Assembly: GCA_964573145.1 (NCBI GenBank)
Contig: CAZNIM010000003.1
Location: forward strand, 1-42,844
DNA: 42,844 nt
Source: PWPS01 sp964573145
Lineage (GTDB): Bacteria > Patescibacteriota > Minisyncoccia > Minisyncoccales > PWPS01
Direction: 5' to 3'
Each line of letters begins with the position of its first letter. Positions within the stretch are counted from its first letter, which is position 1. This document shows positions 14,372-22,283 of the stretch, one piece after another. The position numbers and the translations under genes were made by a program. The notes under the pieces are model-generated. The model did no database searches and had not been told where the DNA came from. It worked only from the letters and a program-made list of their open reading frames with translations.

Positions 14372-15679
14372 ATGACCAAAAAGAAAATAGCCCTAACCGT
14401 AGCCCTTTTAATCGTAGCTTCGGGAGCCCTGGTAAGCTACCGGGCCGAGGCGCAAGAGACCGGTTCGCTTCTTTTTACCGACCGAATGCTGACTTTAAGA
14501 GCTCCGACGAGGGTGGAGGAATCGCTGACCGTCGAGGGAACTCTTTCGGCCGAAGAGATCAGGCTGGAAAACAACTTTACCGGTTCGATAGAGCTGGGAA
14601 CTTTGACCGGCAGCAGGAGTTACCGGTTTCCCAACCTGTCGGGAGAGATTTGCCTTAGCGCCGGAAATTGTGACTTCGCTCCCCGGGGAACGGCCGACTT
14701 CGTGGCTCGCTTTACCGCCGACGGACTCGACGATTCGTCGATAAGGGATCTTTACGACGGAGAAGCGATAACGATAAGCGACAGCGGAGAAGTGGGAGTG
14801 GGACTTACTCCGACCGAAAGACTGCACGTGGCCGGACGAATAAGGGCCGAAGAAGATGTTTGCACCGACTTGCGGGGCGGGGTTTGCCTTAGCGAGTTGG
14901 ACGAAGGGATCGGGGAAGGATTTGAAGAGATGCAGACCTTTCCCGACTACGTGGTGGAAGGACACGGAACTCCCGGCTTTTTACCCCTGTGGGACGAAGA
15001 CGTTCATATCAGAGACTCGGTTTTGCGTCAATCGGGATCGAATATCGGAATAGGAACCTGGCCCGGCCACACTCTGGACGTATCGGGAACGGTCAGAATG
15101 TTGGGTTTCAGACTGCCGGTCAGCCCTCGTGAAGGATACGGACTGATGTCCGACGACGACGGCTTCGGTACCTGGCAACCGGTCTTACAGCCGGAAGGAA
15201 CCAGAGCGGACATCGCCGAAAAATTTCCCTGCACCGATTGCCCTCAGCCGGGAGAGCTGGTCGCTTTGTCGGGAGAAGTGGAGGTGGAAAGATCAAAAGA
15301 GCCCTACCAAGCGACTCTTTTGGGGGTGGTTTCAACCGATCCGGCGATGACTTTGGGAGTAAGAGAAGACGAAGAGGCGGTCGCCGTCGCCCTGATAGGA
15401 AGAGTACCGACTAAAGTTTCAACCGAAAACGGAGCGATAGAAGTCGGAGACAAGCTGACTTCTTCCAGCACTGAAGGAGTAGCCAAAAAAGCGACCGGAA
15501 GCGGGCGAGTAATCGGAATCGCTCTGGAGTCGTTCGACGGCGACCAGGGAAGGGTTAAGGCCTTCATCAATCCCCACGAAGCTATCGGGGAAGAGTTAAA
15601 GATCACCGACCAAAAGAGCGGTGAGGTTTATTGCTTGACCATCTACGACGGAGAGCTGAATTACGAGCTTTGCCAGTAA
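14372..15679 (+). CDS. Secreted fibre-like protein with a C-terminal module shared with the ATPase c-like subunit
   Basis: A 435-aa exported protein (signal peptide about 1-28). The N-terminal half has repeated short beta segments of the phage-tail-fibre or trimeric-fibre sort (LTLRAPTRVEESLTVEG, GVGLTPTERLHVAGRIRAEE, IGTWPGHTLDVSGTVRM). Such segments are common in patescibacterial surface proteins. The C-terminal module (about 280-425) contains PGELVALSG, LLGVVSTDPAM, GDKLTSSSTEG, GRVIGIALESF and FINPHEAI. The same ordered landmarks occur in the exported domain of the c-like protein at 21223-21981. Its stop codon is immediately followed by the stop of atpC on the other strand, with no base between. 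A plausible role is a surface fibre that interacts with or resembles the exported ATPase domain. Confidence 0.7.
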   Translation: MTKKKIALTVALLIVASGALVSYRAEAQETGSLLFTDRMLTLRAPTRVEESLTVEGTLSAEEIRLENNFTGSIELGTLTGSRSYRFPNLSGEICLSAGNCDFAPRGTADFVARFTADGLDDSSIRDLYDGEAITISDSGEVGVGLTPTERLHVAGRIRAEEDVCTDLRGGVCLSELDEGIGEGFEEMQTFPDYVVEGHGTPGFLPLWDEDVHIRDSVLRQSGSNIGIGTWPGHTLDVSGTVRMLGFRLPVSPREGYGLMSDDDGFGTWQPVLQPEGTRADIAEKFPCTDCPQPGELVALSGEVEVERSKEPYQATLLGVVSTDPAMTLGVREDEEAVAVALIGRVPTKVSTENGAIEVGDKLTSSSTEGVAKKATGSGRVIGIALESFDGDQGRVKAFINPHEAIGEELKITDQKSGEVYCLTIYDGELNYELCQ

Positions 15680-15934
15680 TTACAGCCCCAAAAAGATGTG
15701 AACCTTATTCTTCTTGACTTCCAAGACGCCTCTTTTGAATTCATAATCAATCTTTCCGTTCGGGGCGTGAATAGTCAGCCGGTCGTAAATAAGGCTGATA
15801 AAATTGGCGTGGCGCGGTAAAATATCGAATTCGCCGACTTTGTTTTTGGAAGTAACGGCGGAAGCCGGCCCCTCGTAAGGGGTCTTTTTCATTATCGAAG
15901 AGAGATGCATTGTAACTTCCAGATTTTCGGCCAT
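15680..15934 (-). CDS. atpC: F1-ATPase epsilon subunit, N-terminal domain only
   Basis: An 84-aa beta-sandwich domain with the epsilon signature GEFDILPRHANFISLI. The usual epsilon subunit is about 130-140 aa and ends in a helical hairpin that inhibits ATP hydrolysis and contacts gamma. That hairpin is absent here. This form should still couple gamma to a rotor ring but cannot provide the classical epsilon inhibition. It is the last gene of the operon, 1 nt after atpD. The stop codon abuts the stop of the convergent fibre-like gene, with no terminator visible. Confidence 0.85.
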   Translation of the reverse strand: MAENLEVTMHLSSIMKKTPYEGPASAVTSKNKVGEFDILPRHANFISLIYDRLTIHAPNGKIDYEFKRGVLEVKKNKVHIFLGL

Positions 15935-15935
15935 A

Positions 15936-17315
15936 TTATTTTTCGACCTCGTCGATGGCTCCGATGTATAAAAACTTTTCGGGAGGGATTTCGTCGAACT
16001 CGCCGGATAAAATCGCTTCGACCCCCCGAACAGTCTCTTCGACTTCGACGTAAACCCCGTCCTTACCGGTCTGGTCGGAGACGACTTCGAAGTACTGGGT
16101 CATAAAATTGAGTAGCTTTTGAGCCCGGTGATAGACGGTTCTGTTTTCAACCGACAGCTCGGCTTCTCCGACTATCGATACGATTTGGCGTAAATTTTTA
16201 TGTTTTTCAAGAATCTTCTTGGCTTCCAAGAAGAGTCGGGCGTGTTTTTTGCCGACCACCTCCGGCTTGGCGACGGTCGTCGAAGAAGCCAAAAAGTCGA
16301 TCGCCGGATAGCGTCCTTCCTGATAAACTTCACGAGAAAGGATGGCGGTCGAATCGAAGTAAGGCAGAGCGGCCTGAACACCCGGGTCGGACATATCGTC
16401 GGCGGGGACGTAGACGGCCTGAACGCTGGTTATACCCCCTTTTCGGGTCGAAGAAAGCCTCTCTTGCAGTTTACCTATTTCGGTCTGTAAGGTGGGCTGA
16501 TAACCCCCTTCGGAGGGAATCTCTCCCATCATCATCGAAAGTTCCATACCGGCTTGTAAAAATCTGTAGATATTATCGATAAAGACGAAGGTGTCCTTTC
16601 CCATCTCATCTCGGAAGTATTCGGCCATGGTGGCGGCGGCGAAGCCGACGTTAACTCTGATAGCGGCCGCCTCGTTCATCTGCCCGAAGATGAGAGCGGT
16701 CGAAGGCAAAACTCCGACCTCTTTCAGGGTTTCGAAGAGTTCGTGCCCCTCACGAATACGCTCACCGAGTCCGGCGAAGACGAGGAGTTGCTTTTGATGA
16801 AAGACGATGTTGTGCATAAGTTCAATCGACAGAATCGTCTTCCCGACACCGGCACCTCCGAAGAGTCCGATCTCTTCTCCCTTGACCAGGGGAGTAAAAA
16901 AGTCAACCGCTTTTATTCCCGTCTGAACCACCTTTTTACCGGAAGTGACCTCTTCGTATTCGGCTTTTCTGTGAATCGGCAACTTCTTTTCGGCTTCCAA
17001 GGAAGGCCCTCCGTCTCGCGGATTACCGAAGGCGTCGATGACTCGCCCCAAAAGGGATTCACCAACCGGAATCGAGACCGCCTTTTCGGTTCTTTCCACG
17101 GAAGCACCCCGAAAGAGCTTTTCCGCTCCGGAAAGAGCGATGCAAAAGGCGCGAGAAGTCTTGTCGACGGAGACTTTGTGAACCTGCAATCGAACCGACG
17201 GCTCACCGGTCATAATCAAGATCTCTCCGGCAAACGGAGGGTCGCCGTAGAGCTCAACCTCGACGACTTCACTCTTTACGGCTCTAACCAGCCCTTTTTT
17301 ATCTTTTACTCCCAT
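15936..17315 (-). CDS. atpD: F1-ATPase beta subunit (divergent, catalytic residues intact)
   Basis: A 459-aa catalytic subunit. The P-loop is GGAGVGKT (residues 153-160). The catalytic glutamate is in GLGERIREG (Glu185), and the Walker B segment VFIDNIYRFLQAGMELS keeps Asp and Arg. It should therefore hydrolyse ATP. It departs from ordinary beta subunits elsewhere: the DELSEED lever reads EAELSVEN, and the loop normally reading [20 protein letters not shown] is SDPGVQAALPYFDSTAILSR. These regions contact gamma and close the catalytic site, so coupling may differ. It starts inside the end of atpG (10-nt overlap). I consider it a diverged, specialised beta rather than a degraded one. Confidence 0.93.
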   Translation of the reverse strand: MGVKDKKGLVRAVKSEVVEVELYGDPPFAGEILIMTGEPSVRLQVHKVSVDKTSRAFCIALSGAEKLFRGASVERTEKAVSIPVGESLLGRVIDAFGNPRDGGPSLEAEKKLPIHRKAEYEEVTSGKKVVQTGIKAVDFFTPLVKGEEIGLFGGAGVGKTILSIELMHNIVFHQKQLLVFAGLGERIREGHELFETLKEVGVLPSTALIFGQMNEAAAIRVNVGFAAATMAEYFRDEMGKDTFVFIDNIYRFLQAGMELSMMMGEIPSEGGYQPTLQTEIGKLQERLSSTRKGGITSVQAVYVPADDMSDPGVQAALPYFDSTAILSREVYQEGRYPAIDFLASSTTVAKPEVVGKKHARLFLEAKKILEKHKNLRQIVSIVGEAELSVENRTVYHRAQKLLNFMTQYFEVVSDQTGKDGVYVEVEETVRGVEAILSGEFDEIPPEKFLYIGAIDEVEK

Positions 17316-18124
17316 AAGCTGAAAGAAGAAGTTATTTCCAATTGTTTTTTATCTCTCATCCGACGGCGAAGCTTGCGTCTCTCCTTTTCCAAGTCTTCCT
17401 CTCTTTCTTCGGCGTTTTGACCCGCTTTGTGCATGGCGACCATTCGAGTGGCGTGACGAGACAAGCGGTGCTCCAAAACGGCCTGATTGAAAAAGGCGGT
17501 CTTCAATTCGTTTTCAAAAAAATCGAGAACGGCTTCCGGGGAGGGTTCAAAAAGATAGTCGTCCGGCTTTTCGACGTCTTCGGTAATCTCTTCGGCTATA
17601 TCGGTTCCGACTACGTCCTGACTGAGTATCGTTCTGAATTTTCCGTGAAAGACGATTACTTCCCGGTACTCGGAAATAAAGTCGGAGACTTCTTTAACCT
17701 CTTCTTCTTGCGGGTCGTCCTCGGTCAGCTCAAAATAGCTGAATTTCAGATCGGGTCTGCTCTTTTCCACCAGTCTTTTACCGACTTCTCCGATAACGGC
17801 CAAGTCGGCCTGATTTTTGTCCAGATAGTCACCGACTTCTCTCCAGATCTCCATTACCAGCGATCCGTAAAAACGAGAGCTGGCCGAAAGCATAATTATC
17901 AGTCGCTCCTTTTTATCAGACCGACGCTCCGCTTTGTCCGCAAAATAGGCTTTTTTGGCCGCCGCGTAAACCCGAGTCAGTTCGGAGATGAATCTTCTGT
18001 TTTCGAGAGCGGTTTCCCTGATCCTGTTCATCTCTTTTTTGGAGATTTCCTGATAAGTGGTGGTAATCGTCCCGATGGCGGAGACGGCCTTTAAATTATC
18101 TTTTATTTCTCTTTCGGTACGCAT
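17306..18124 (-). CDS. atpG: F1-ATPase gamma subunit (divergent)
   Basis: A 272-aa central rotor shaft. The N-terminal helix (EREIKDNLKAVSAIGTITTTYQ) and the C-terminal helix (FFNQAVLEHRLSRHATRMVAMHKAGQNAEE) match the two coiled-coil helices of gamma, with the conserved A/S-R-M-x-A-M-x-x-A pattern. The usual ending around I-T-x-E-I-x-E-I-V-x-G-A is degraded to LEITSSFSLWE, preceded by a very basic stretch. The middle domain is barely conserved. It lies 3 nt after atpA and overlaps atpD by 10 nt. Its role is to rotate within alpha3-beta3 and pass torque to whatever ring or membrane element epsilon and gamma contact. Confidence 0.88.
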   Translation of the reverse strand: MRTEREIKDNLKAVSAIGTITTTYQEISKKEMNRIRETALENRRFISELTRVYAAAKKAYFADKAERRSDKKERLIIMLSASSRFYGSLVMEIWREVGDYLDKNQADLAVIGEVGKRLVEKSRPDLKFSYFELTEDDPQEEEVKEVSDFISEYREVIVFHGKFRTILSQDVVGTDIAEEITEDVEKPDDYLFEPSPEAVLDFFENELKTAFFNQAVLEHRLSRHATRMVAMHKAGQNAEEREEDLEKERRKLRRRMRDKKQLEITSSFSLWE

Positions 18125-18127
18125 AAT

Positions 18128-19603
18128 TTATAAAAATTTTTCCAATTTGGGGCCTATGTCATAGCAATAGTCCTTGAGCTGTTCGGTATTTTTCATCCCT
18201 TCAAGGCGATTTTCAAGCTCGGTAAGGTCGTCGTCGGCAAATTTAGCGACCAGCTTTTCGACTTCTTCGGCCATCACTTTTCCGGAGACGTCCTTCCAGA
18301 ATCCGGTTAAGAGAAGGCCGAACAAAACGAGTTGCAGTTCACGAGGAATCAAGGTTTTCGGTCCCTGATTCAAAAGAATTTCTATTTTGGCTCCCAAATC
18401 CAGCACCTGTCGATTTTCTTTGGAGAGCTCGGCACCGAACTGGGCGACTTCTTCGACTTTTCTGTACTCGGCCAATTTTTTTCTTATCTTGTCGGCCAAG
18501 TGTTTGTCGAGGTCTTTTTTGGTCTGATTACCGGCTCGTGATACGGAAAGAGAGGTACTGATAGCCGGATAACGTCCTTTTCTGAGTTCGTCGATATCAA
18601 AAAAGATGTGTCCGTCGGTCATCCCCAAAAGATTGGTTTGAATAAATCCGGAGAGGTCGTTTTCCAGAGTCTCGGCGACCGGAAGAGCGGTGATGGACGC
18701 TTCGGTTCCGTCGTCGAGAACGATATTTCCGGCTCTTTCGACGAGTTCGGCGTGAACGTGAAAGATATCTCCGGGATAAGCTTCTCTGGCCGGCGGTTTT
18801 TTTAAAAGAAGTGATATCTCCCGATAAGCTTTGGCGTGATTACTCAAGTCATCGAAGACGATTATGACTCGGTTTCCGAGGTCTCGGAAGTATTCGGCGA
18901 CGGTCATCCCGGCCGAAGGGGCGATGTAGTGAAGGGTGGCCGGATCGGACGAGGTGGTAATCATCATCACCACTTTTTCAAAAACATCCATATCTTGCAA
19001 GTAACTTTCAACTTCCTTGAAGGCGGAGCTCTCTTTACCTATTCCGACGTAAACACATATCGAGCCCTTACGAGCCTGGTTGGATATCGCCTGCAAAAGA
19101 AGGGTCGTTTTTCCGGTTTTGGCGTCTCCGACGACCATCTCCCTTTGACCGTGTCCGACGGGAACGAGTAGGTCGACGGCGGTGACTCCGGTTTCGACCG
19201 GGTCTTTTATCATCGAACGCTTGGTTATTCCCGGCGCCTCGCTTTTTATCGATTTTTGAACTCGATTTCCACCGATCGGCCCTTTTTCATCCAGGCTTTT
19301 ACAGAGCGGATTTATAACTCTTCCCAAGAGTCCTTCCGAGGCGGGAATCGAGAAGGGCTCTCCGGTTCCGACCACTTTTTGACCGGCTTCGATTCTATCT
19401 CCTTGAAAGATCAAGACTTCAGCCTTCTTTTCGTCCAGCTGATAGACCATTCCCTTTTCTCCTTTTTCGGTAAAAACGGCTTCTCCGGCCTTCAAAGAGG
19501 GAAGTCCGGAAACGTGAGCGATCGGATCCTTGCAGTAAGTAACCGTTCCTATCTCTCCGGTCTTTTCCAAATATTTTTTAATTTCTCGGTTTTGAGCGAC
19601 CAT
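18128..19603 (-). CDS. atpA: F1-ATPase alpha subunit
   Basis: A 491-aa non-catalytic subunit. It has the N-terminal crown domain (GTVTYCKDPIAHVSGLPSLKAGE), a P-loop variant GDAKTGKT (residues 159-166; usually GDRQTGKT), and the Walker B segment VIIVFDDLSNHAKAYR. The segment PPAREAYPGDIFHVHAELVERA is also present. The arginine finger is Arg356 in SLSVSRAGNQ. All features needed to complete the catalytic sites on beta are there. Length is typical (about 500 aa). It starts 1 nt after the delta-like gene and ends 3 nt before atpG. Confidence 0.95.
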   Translation of the reverse strand: MVAQNREIKKYLEKTGEIGTVTYCKDPIAHVSGLPSLKAGEAVFTEKGEKGMVYQLDEKKAEVLIFQGDRIEAGQKVVGTGEPFSIPASEGLLGRVINPLCKSLDEKGPIGGNRVQKSIKSEAPGITKRSMIKDPVETGVTAVDLLVPVGHGQREMVVGDAKTGKTTLLLQAISNQARKGSICVYVGIGKESSAFKEVESYLQDMDVFEKVVMMITTSSDPATLHYIAPSAGMTVAEYFRDLGNRVIIVFDDLSNHAKAYREISLLLKKPPAREAYPGDIFHVHAELVERAGNIVLDDGTEASITALPVAETLENDLSGFIQTNLLGMTDGHIFFDIDELRKGRYPAISTSLSVSRAGNQTKKDLDKHLADKIRKKLAEYRKVEEVAQFGAELSKENRQVLDLGAKIEILLNQGPKTLIPRELQLVLFGLLLTGFWKDVSGKVMAEEVEKLVAKFADDDLTELENRLEGMKNTEQLKDYCYDIGPKLEKFL

Positions 19604-19604
19604 A

Positions 19605-20351
19605 TTATTTGAAAGAGAGATTTAACTCTTTCATCTTTTTGGATAGAGAAAAGTCGCCCCACTTTCCGTCGAACTCGACTACCGCTCCTCCGATAATTCC
19701 GGGGTCGACCGTCAAATCAAGAACGACCGGTCTTTTTAGCTCTCTTTCAATCCAATTTTTAAATTTATCGATCGATTTTTCAGGAGGAGAAAAAGCGACC
19801 CTGAGTCCGAATACGGAGACCGACTTCAACTCTTTTTCCAACTCTTCCAGAGCGAGTCTTTTATTCTCTTTTTTGGATAAAAAGTCGGCCAGTTTTCCGG
19901 AGCGTATTCGAGGAGCTTCGCTTTTTCCGATTTCGGTCTTCAGTTCGGCGACCTCTTTCAAGATAAAGGTCAATTCGGTCTTGGTTTTAACATCGATCGG
20001 AAGCAGAGAGCTTTTGACGGTTTCCGGTCTTTCTCTTTTTCGAGATCTCTGTTCATCTTCGGCGGTGGCTCGCTTCAAGACAGCTTTCAGCTTTTCTTTT
20101 TTTTCGAGAAGCTCGTCTTCCATGTCGAAGATCGCTTCTCTCTTTTTAAAATTTTTTCTGAGCTCCTCTCTGGTCTCGATAAGCTCCCTTTCCAGTTTTT
20201 CTCCTTTTTTTATTCTTTCTTTAACACTTTCCAAAGCTTCTTCCAGCTCTCTCTTCTTATCGGCTATTTTGTCGGCTTCCGCTTCCAGATAGCGGACTTT
20301 TTTGTCCACTTTTTGAATCTCTCTTTTTATCTTTTCTATGGTTTCGGTCAT
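19605..20351 (-). CDS. atpH: Delta-like stalk subunit with coiled-coil N-terminus
   Basis: A 248-aa protein. The C-terminal 80 residues end with VVLDLTVDPGIIGGAVVEFDG, the delta/OSCP signature (usually V-D-P-x-L-I-G-G-x-V), followed by SLSKKMKEL. The usual N-terminal six-helix domain, which holds the top of alpha, is not recognisable; residues 1-110 are a Lys/Glu-rich coiled coil instead. The total is longer than an ordinary delta (about 180 aa). It probably ties the peripheral stalk to alpha through its C-terminal domain. It lies 6 nt after the b-like gene and 1 nt before atpA. The symbol is given by position and signature; the N-terminal replacement is unusual. Confidence 0.75.
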   Translation of the reverse strand: MTETIEKIKREIQKVDKKVRYLEAEADKIADKKRELEEALESVKERIKKGEKLERELIETREELRKNFKKREAIFDMEDELLEKKEKLKAVLKRATAEDEQRSRKRERPETVKSSLLPIDVKTKTELTFILKEVAELKTEIGKSEAPRIRSGKLADFLSKKENKRLALEELEKELKSVSVFGLRVAFSPPEKSIDKFKNWIERELKRPVVLDLTVDPGIIGGAVVEFDGKWGDFSLSKKMKELNLSFK

Positions 20352-20357
20352 CTAAAA

Positions 20358-21197
20358 TTATTTATCACTTAAAGAGAAGAAGTTTTCCCGCTTCGCTTTT
20401 TCCAGAGACTCGATAACCAGGTCTTCGTGAGTGGAGACGTCGACCGATTTACCGACCAGTTCGGCGGCGACCTCTTTGATTATCTTGTAGATCTTTTCTT
20501 CGGCCTCCTGCATCTTTCTTTTTTTATAAGTCTCTATCTCTCTCTCGGCCTCTTCAATCTTGCGATTGACGCTTTTTTCAAGCGGGTCGTAGATGGAAGT
20601 GACTTTAGTTTCCACTTCGGCGAGTATTTCACGAGCCTGATTTTCCATTTCGGAGGTTAAAGACTGGCCGATGGTCGCTTTTTGCTTTTCCATTTCGGCC
20701 AACTCTTCCTTAATCATTTCGGTTACTCGCCTCTTCATCTTTTCGTTTTCGGCCTTTATCTCGGAAAAGAAGCTTCTGTAGCTCTCTTCCAGCTCTTTTT
20801 TGTATCGCTCGAGCTTTTCATCGGAAAGCCTCTCACCCTTTTGCAAATCGGCGGAGGGGCTCTCTTTTGCTCTTGTCGAGTCGCGATCGATTTTTTCTCT
20901 TTGCTGGCTTTCGCTTTTTTCACTTTTTTCGGGGGTCGGATCTCCGGCGAAGACCGATTCGCTTTCGGGAGCGGCTTCTCTTTCGTCATCTCTTTTTACT
21001 TCAACTCGGTTGGTAGTGGAAGCTCTTTCTTTTTTGCCGGTCTCTTCTTTCAGTTTGCTTTTATATTTTCCAACCAGTTCCCGGTCGATTTCGGGCTCTT
21101 CCTTTTCATATTTTTTCTTCAAAACGAAGAGCCAGCCGGCGATAAAGGCGACGACCAAAAATATTCCGAGGAGAACGATGAAAAATATATAACTCAT
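20358..21197 (-). CDS. atpF: b-like peripheral stalk subunit with long charged linker
   Basis: A 279-aa protein with one N-terminal TM helix (about 4-27), a disordered linker rich in Glu, Lys, Ser and Arg (about 30-130), and long helices to the C-terminus. The end (KIIKEVAAELVGKSVDVSTHEDLVIESLEKAK) matches the C-terminal part of Fo b subunits, where I-A-x-x-A-A-x-x-I-x-G-K precedes a last helix. Canonical b is about 160 aa, so the linker adds some 100 residues between membrane and F1-binding part. That would hold F1 farther from the membrane or make the stator flexible. It lies 25 nt after the c-like gene, the position of atpF in standard operons. Confidence 0.8.
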   Translation of the reverse strand: MSYIFFIVLLGIFLVVAFIAGWLFVLKKKYEKEEPEIDRELVGKYKSKLKEETGKKERASTTNRVEVKRDDEREAAPESESVFAGDPTPEKSEKSESQQREKIDRDSTRAKESPSADLQKGERLSDEKLERYKKELEESYRSFFSEIKAENEKMKRRVTEMIKEELAEMEKQKATIGQSLTSEMENQAREILAEVETKVTSIYDPLEKSVNRKIEEAEREIETYKKRKMQEAEEKIYKIIKEVAAELVGKSVDVSTHEDLVIESLEKAKRENFFSLSDK

Positions 21198-21222
21198 ATC
21201 TTAAAAATGAAGCAAAAAGTTA

Positions 21223-21981
21223 TTAAAGAAGTATAACAAAGAGAGCCAAAGCCAGTCCAGCGAGAGTAAGAACCAAAATTCCGATCAGATTCAATACCAG
21301 AGCGAAGCGAATGCTTCCCTTGGCCAGCGGATTTCTACCCACTCCGGTCATTCCTTCCTGCAGGCTCTTAACGAAGGAGCGAAATCCGACCAGAAGAACT
21401 CCCATCGTTAAAACCAGAGCGAAGGCGTAACGCAAAGCTTGAGGGATGTCTCTCTCTATGGCGGTCACTATTCTTCCCATCGCCTCCCAAAAAGTAACTT
21501 CTTCCCAGGTTTCGTGAACTTCGACTATCGCTTGACCAGGATCAATCAAAACTTTGATTACTCCTTCATCCGCTTCCAAATCTTCCAGAGCCCGTCCGAT
21601 AACGAAGCCGTCATAAGTCGCTTTTTGTCCGACTCCCGCCGTTTGAGAAGAGGTAATAAAGTCACCTTTTTCTATCTCTTCATAAGAATTGCTGACTCGA
21701 ACCGAGCTTATTCCGTAGGTGACTATCGGTAAACTTTCTTCAGTCGACTCGCCAACTACGATTACCGGATCGACGGCGACGACGCCGAAGATATCCCGGT
21801 CGTAGCGCTCGGAAGATCTGACCAACTGACCGTCCTTTTTTACCAAAATATCTCCCGGTTCGGCATCTTCATCGGCGACTTCCATCTCGGTCGCTATCTG
21901 AGTAAAAACCTCTCCGTAAGCCGTTCCGACTACAAAAAAGGCGGCTAAAAATATTATTATGTAAAGGGTTAATTTTTTCAT
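21223..21981 (-). CDS. c-subunit-like rotor protein with exported domain; essential carboxylate replaced
   Basis: A 252-aa protein in the operon slot of atpE. It has a signal peptide (1-23) and an exported beta-domain (about 24-160), homologous to the C-terminal module of the secreted protein at 14372-15679. An amphipathic stretch and a TM hairpin follow: TM1 about 183-204, cytoplasmic loop GVGRNPLAKGSIR with Arg216-Asn217-Pro218, TM2 225-251. Loop, topology (both ends outside) and operon position match Fo subunit c, whose polar loop is R-Q/N-P. In E. coli c the essential Asp61 lies 18 residues after that proline; the same position here is Leu236 (NLIGILVLTL), and no Asp or Glu is present in either helix. 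It therefore cannot carry protons or sodium in the known way. A chance TM hairpin is the alternative, but less likely given its place. Confidence 0.7.
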   Translation of the reverse strand: MKKLTLYIIIFLAAFFVVGTAYGEVFTQIATEMEVADEDAEPGDILVKKDGQLVRSSERYDRDIFGVVAVDPVIVVGESTEESLPIVTYGISSVRVSNSYEEIEKGDFITSSQTAGVGQKATYDGFVIGRALEDLEADEGVIKVLIDPGQAIVEVHETWEEVTFWEAMGRIVTAIERDIPQALRYAFALVLTMGVLLVGFRSFVKSLQEGMTGVGRNPLAKGSIRFALVLNLIGILVLTLAGLALALFVILL

Positions 21982-22283
21982 TTTATTTCGTTTTTTACGT
22001 CGTCAACCTCTTTTTTAATCGCCCCTTCGGCTTCTTCGAGAGCTTTATAGAGCCGGTCTCTAATCTCTTTTTCTTCTTCGGAGAGGCCGGGTTGATTATC
22101 GAGCATTTCGATCTGCTTTTCGATCTTTTTTTTCATCTTTAAAAAGCCGGAGTCGATACTCTCTTCGACATCCTCGACTTCACTTTGAATCTCTTTTCGC
22201 CAAAGCGATATTCTGTACCAGGTATAAAAAGCGGCGGCCATGGTTCCCAAGGCAATTATCGATATCAAAATATCAAAAGTCAT
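21978..22283 (-). CDS. Small membrane protein with cytoplasmic coiled coil (possible second stalk)
   Basis: A 101-aa protein I do not recognise. An N-terminal TM helix (about 4-24) has Arg, Trp and Lys right after it, so the rest faces the cytoplasm. Residues 30-100 form a Glu/Lys-rich coiled coil with one Pro-containing break (NQPGLSEEEKEI). It overlaps both neighbours (11 nt and 4 nt), so it is translated in step with the cohesin protein and the c-like subunit. The plan (TM plus cytoplasmic helix) is that of a b or b' subunit. It occupies the place near where atpB (subunit a) would be, but it has none of the helices or the conserved Arg of subunit a. Confidence 0.7.
   Translation of the reverse strand: MTFDILISIIALGTMAAAFYTWYRISLWRKEIQSEVEDVEESIDSGFLKMKKKIEKQIEMLDNQPGLSEEEKEIRDRLYKALEEAEGAIKKEVDDVKNEIK

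Noticed and set aside
14372..15679. Prophage tail fibre
   Set aside because: The fibre-like repeats have a signal peptide and no phage genes nearby; surface fibre of the cell is the simpler reading.
21978..22283. Subunit a (atpB) hidden in the 101-aa gene
   Set aside because: Only one TM helix and a coiled coil; subunit a needs five or six helices and a conserved Arg facing the c ring.
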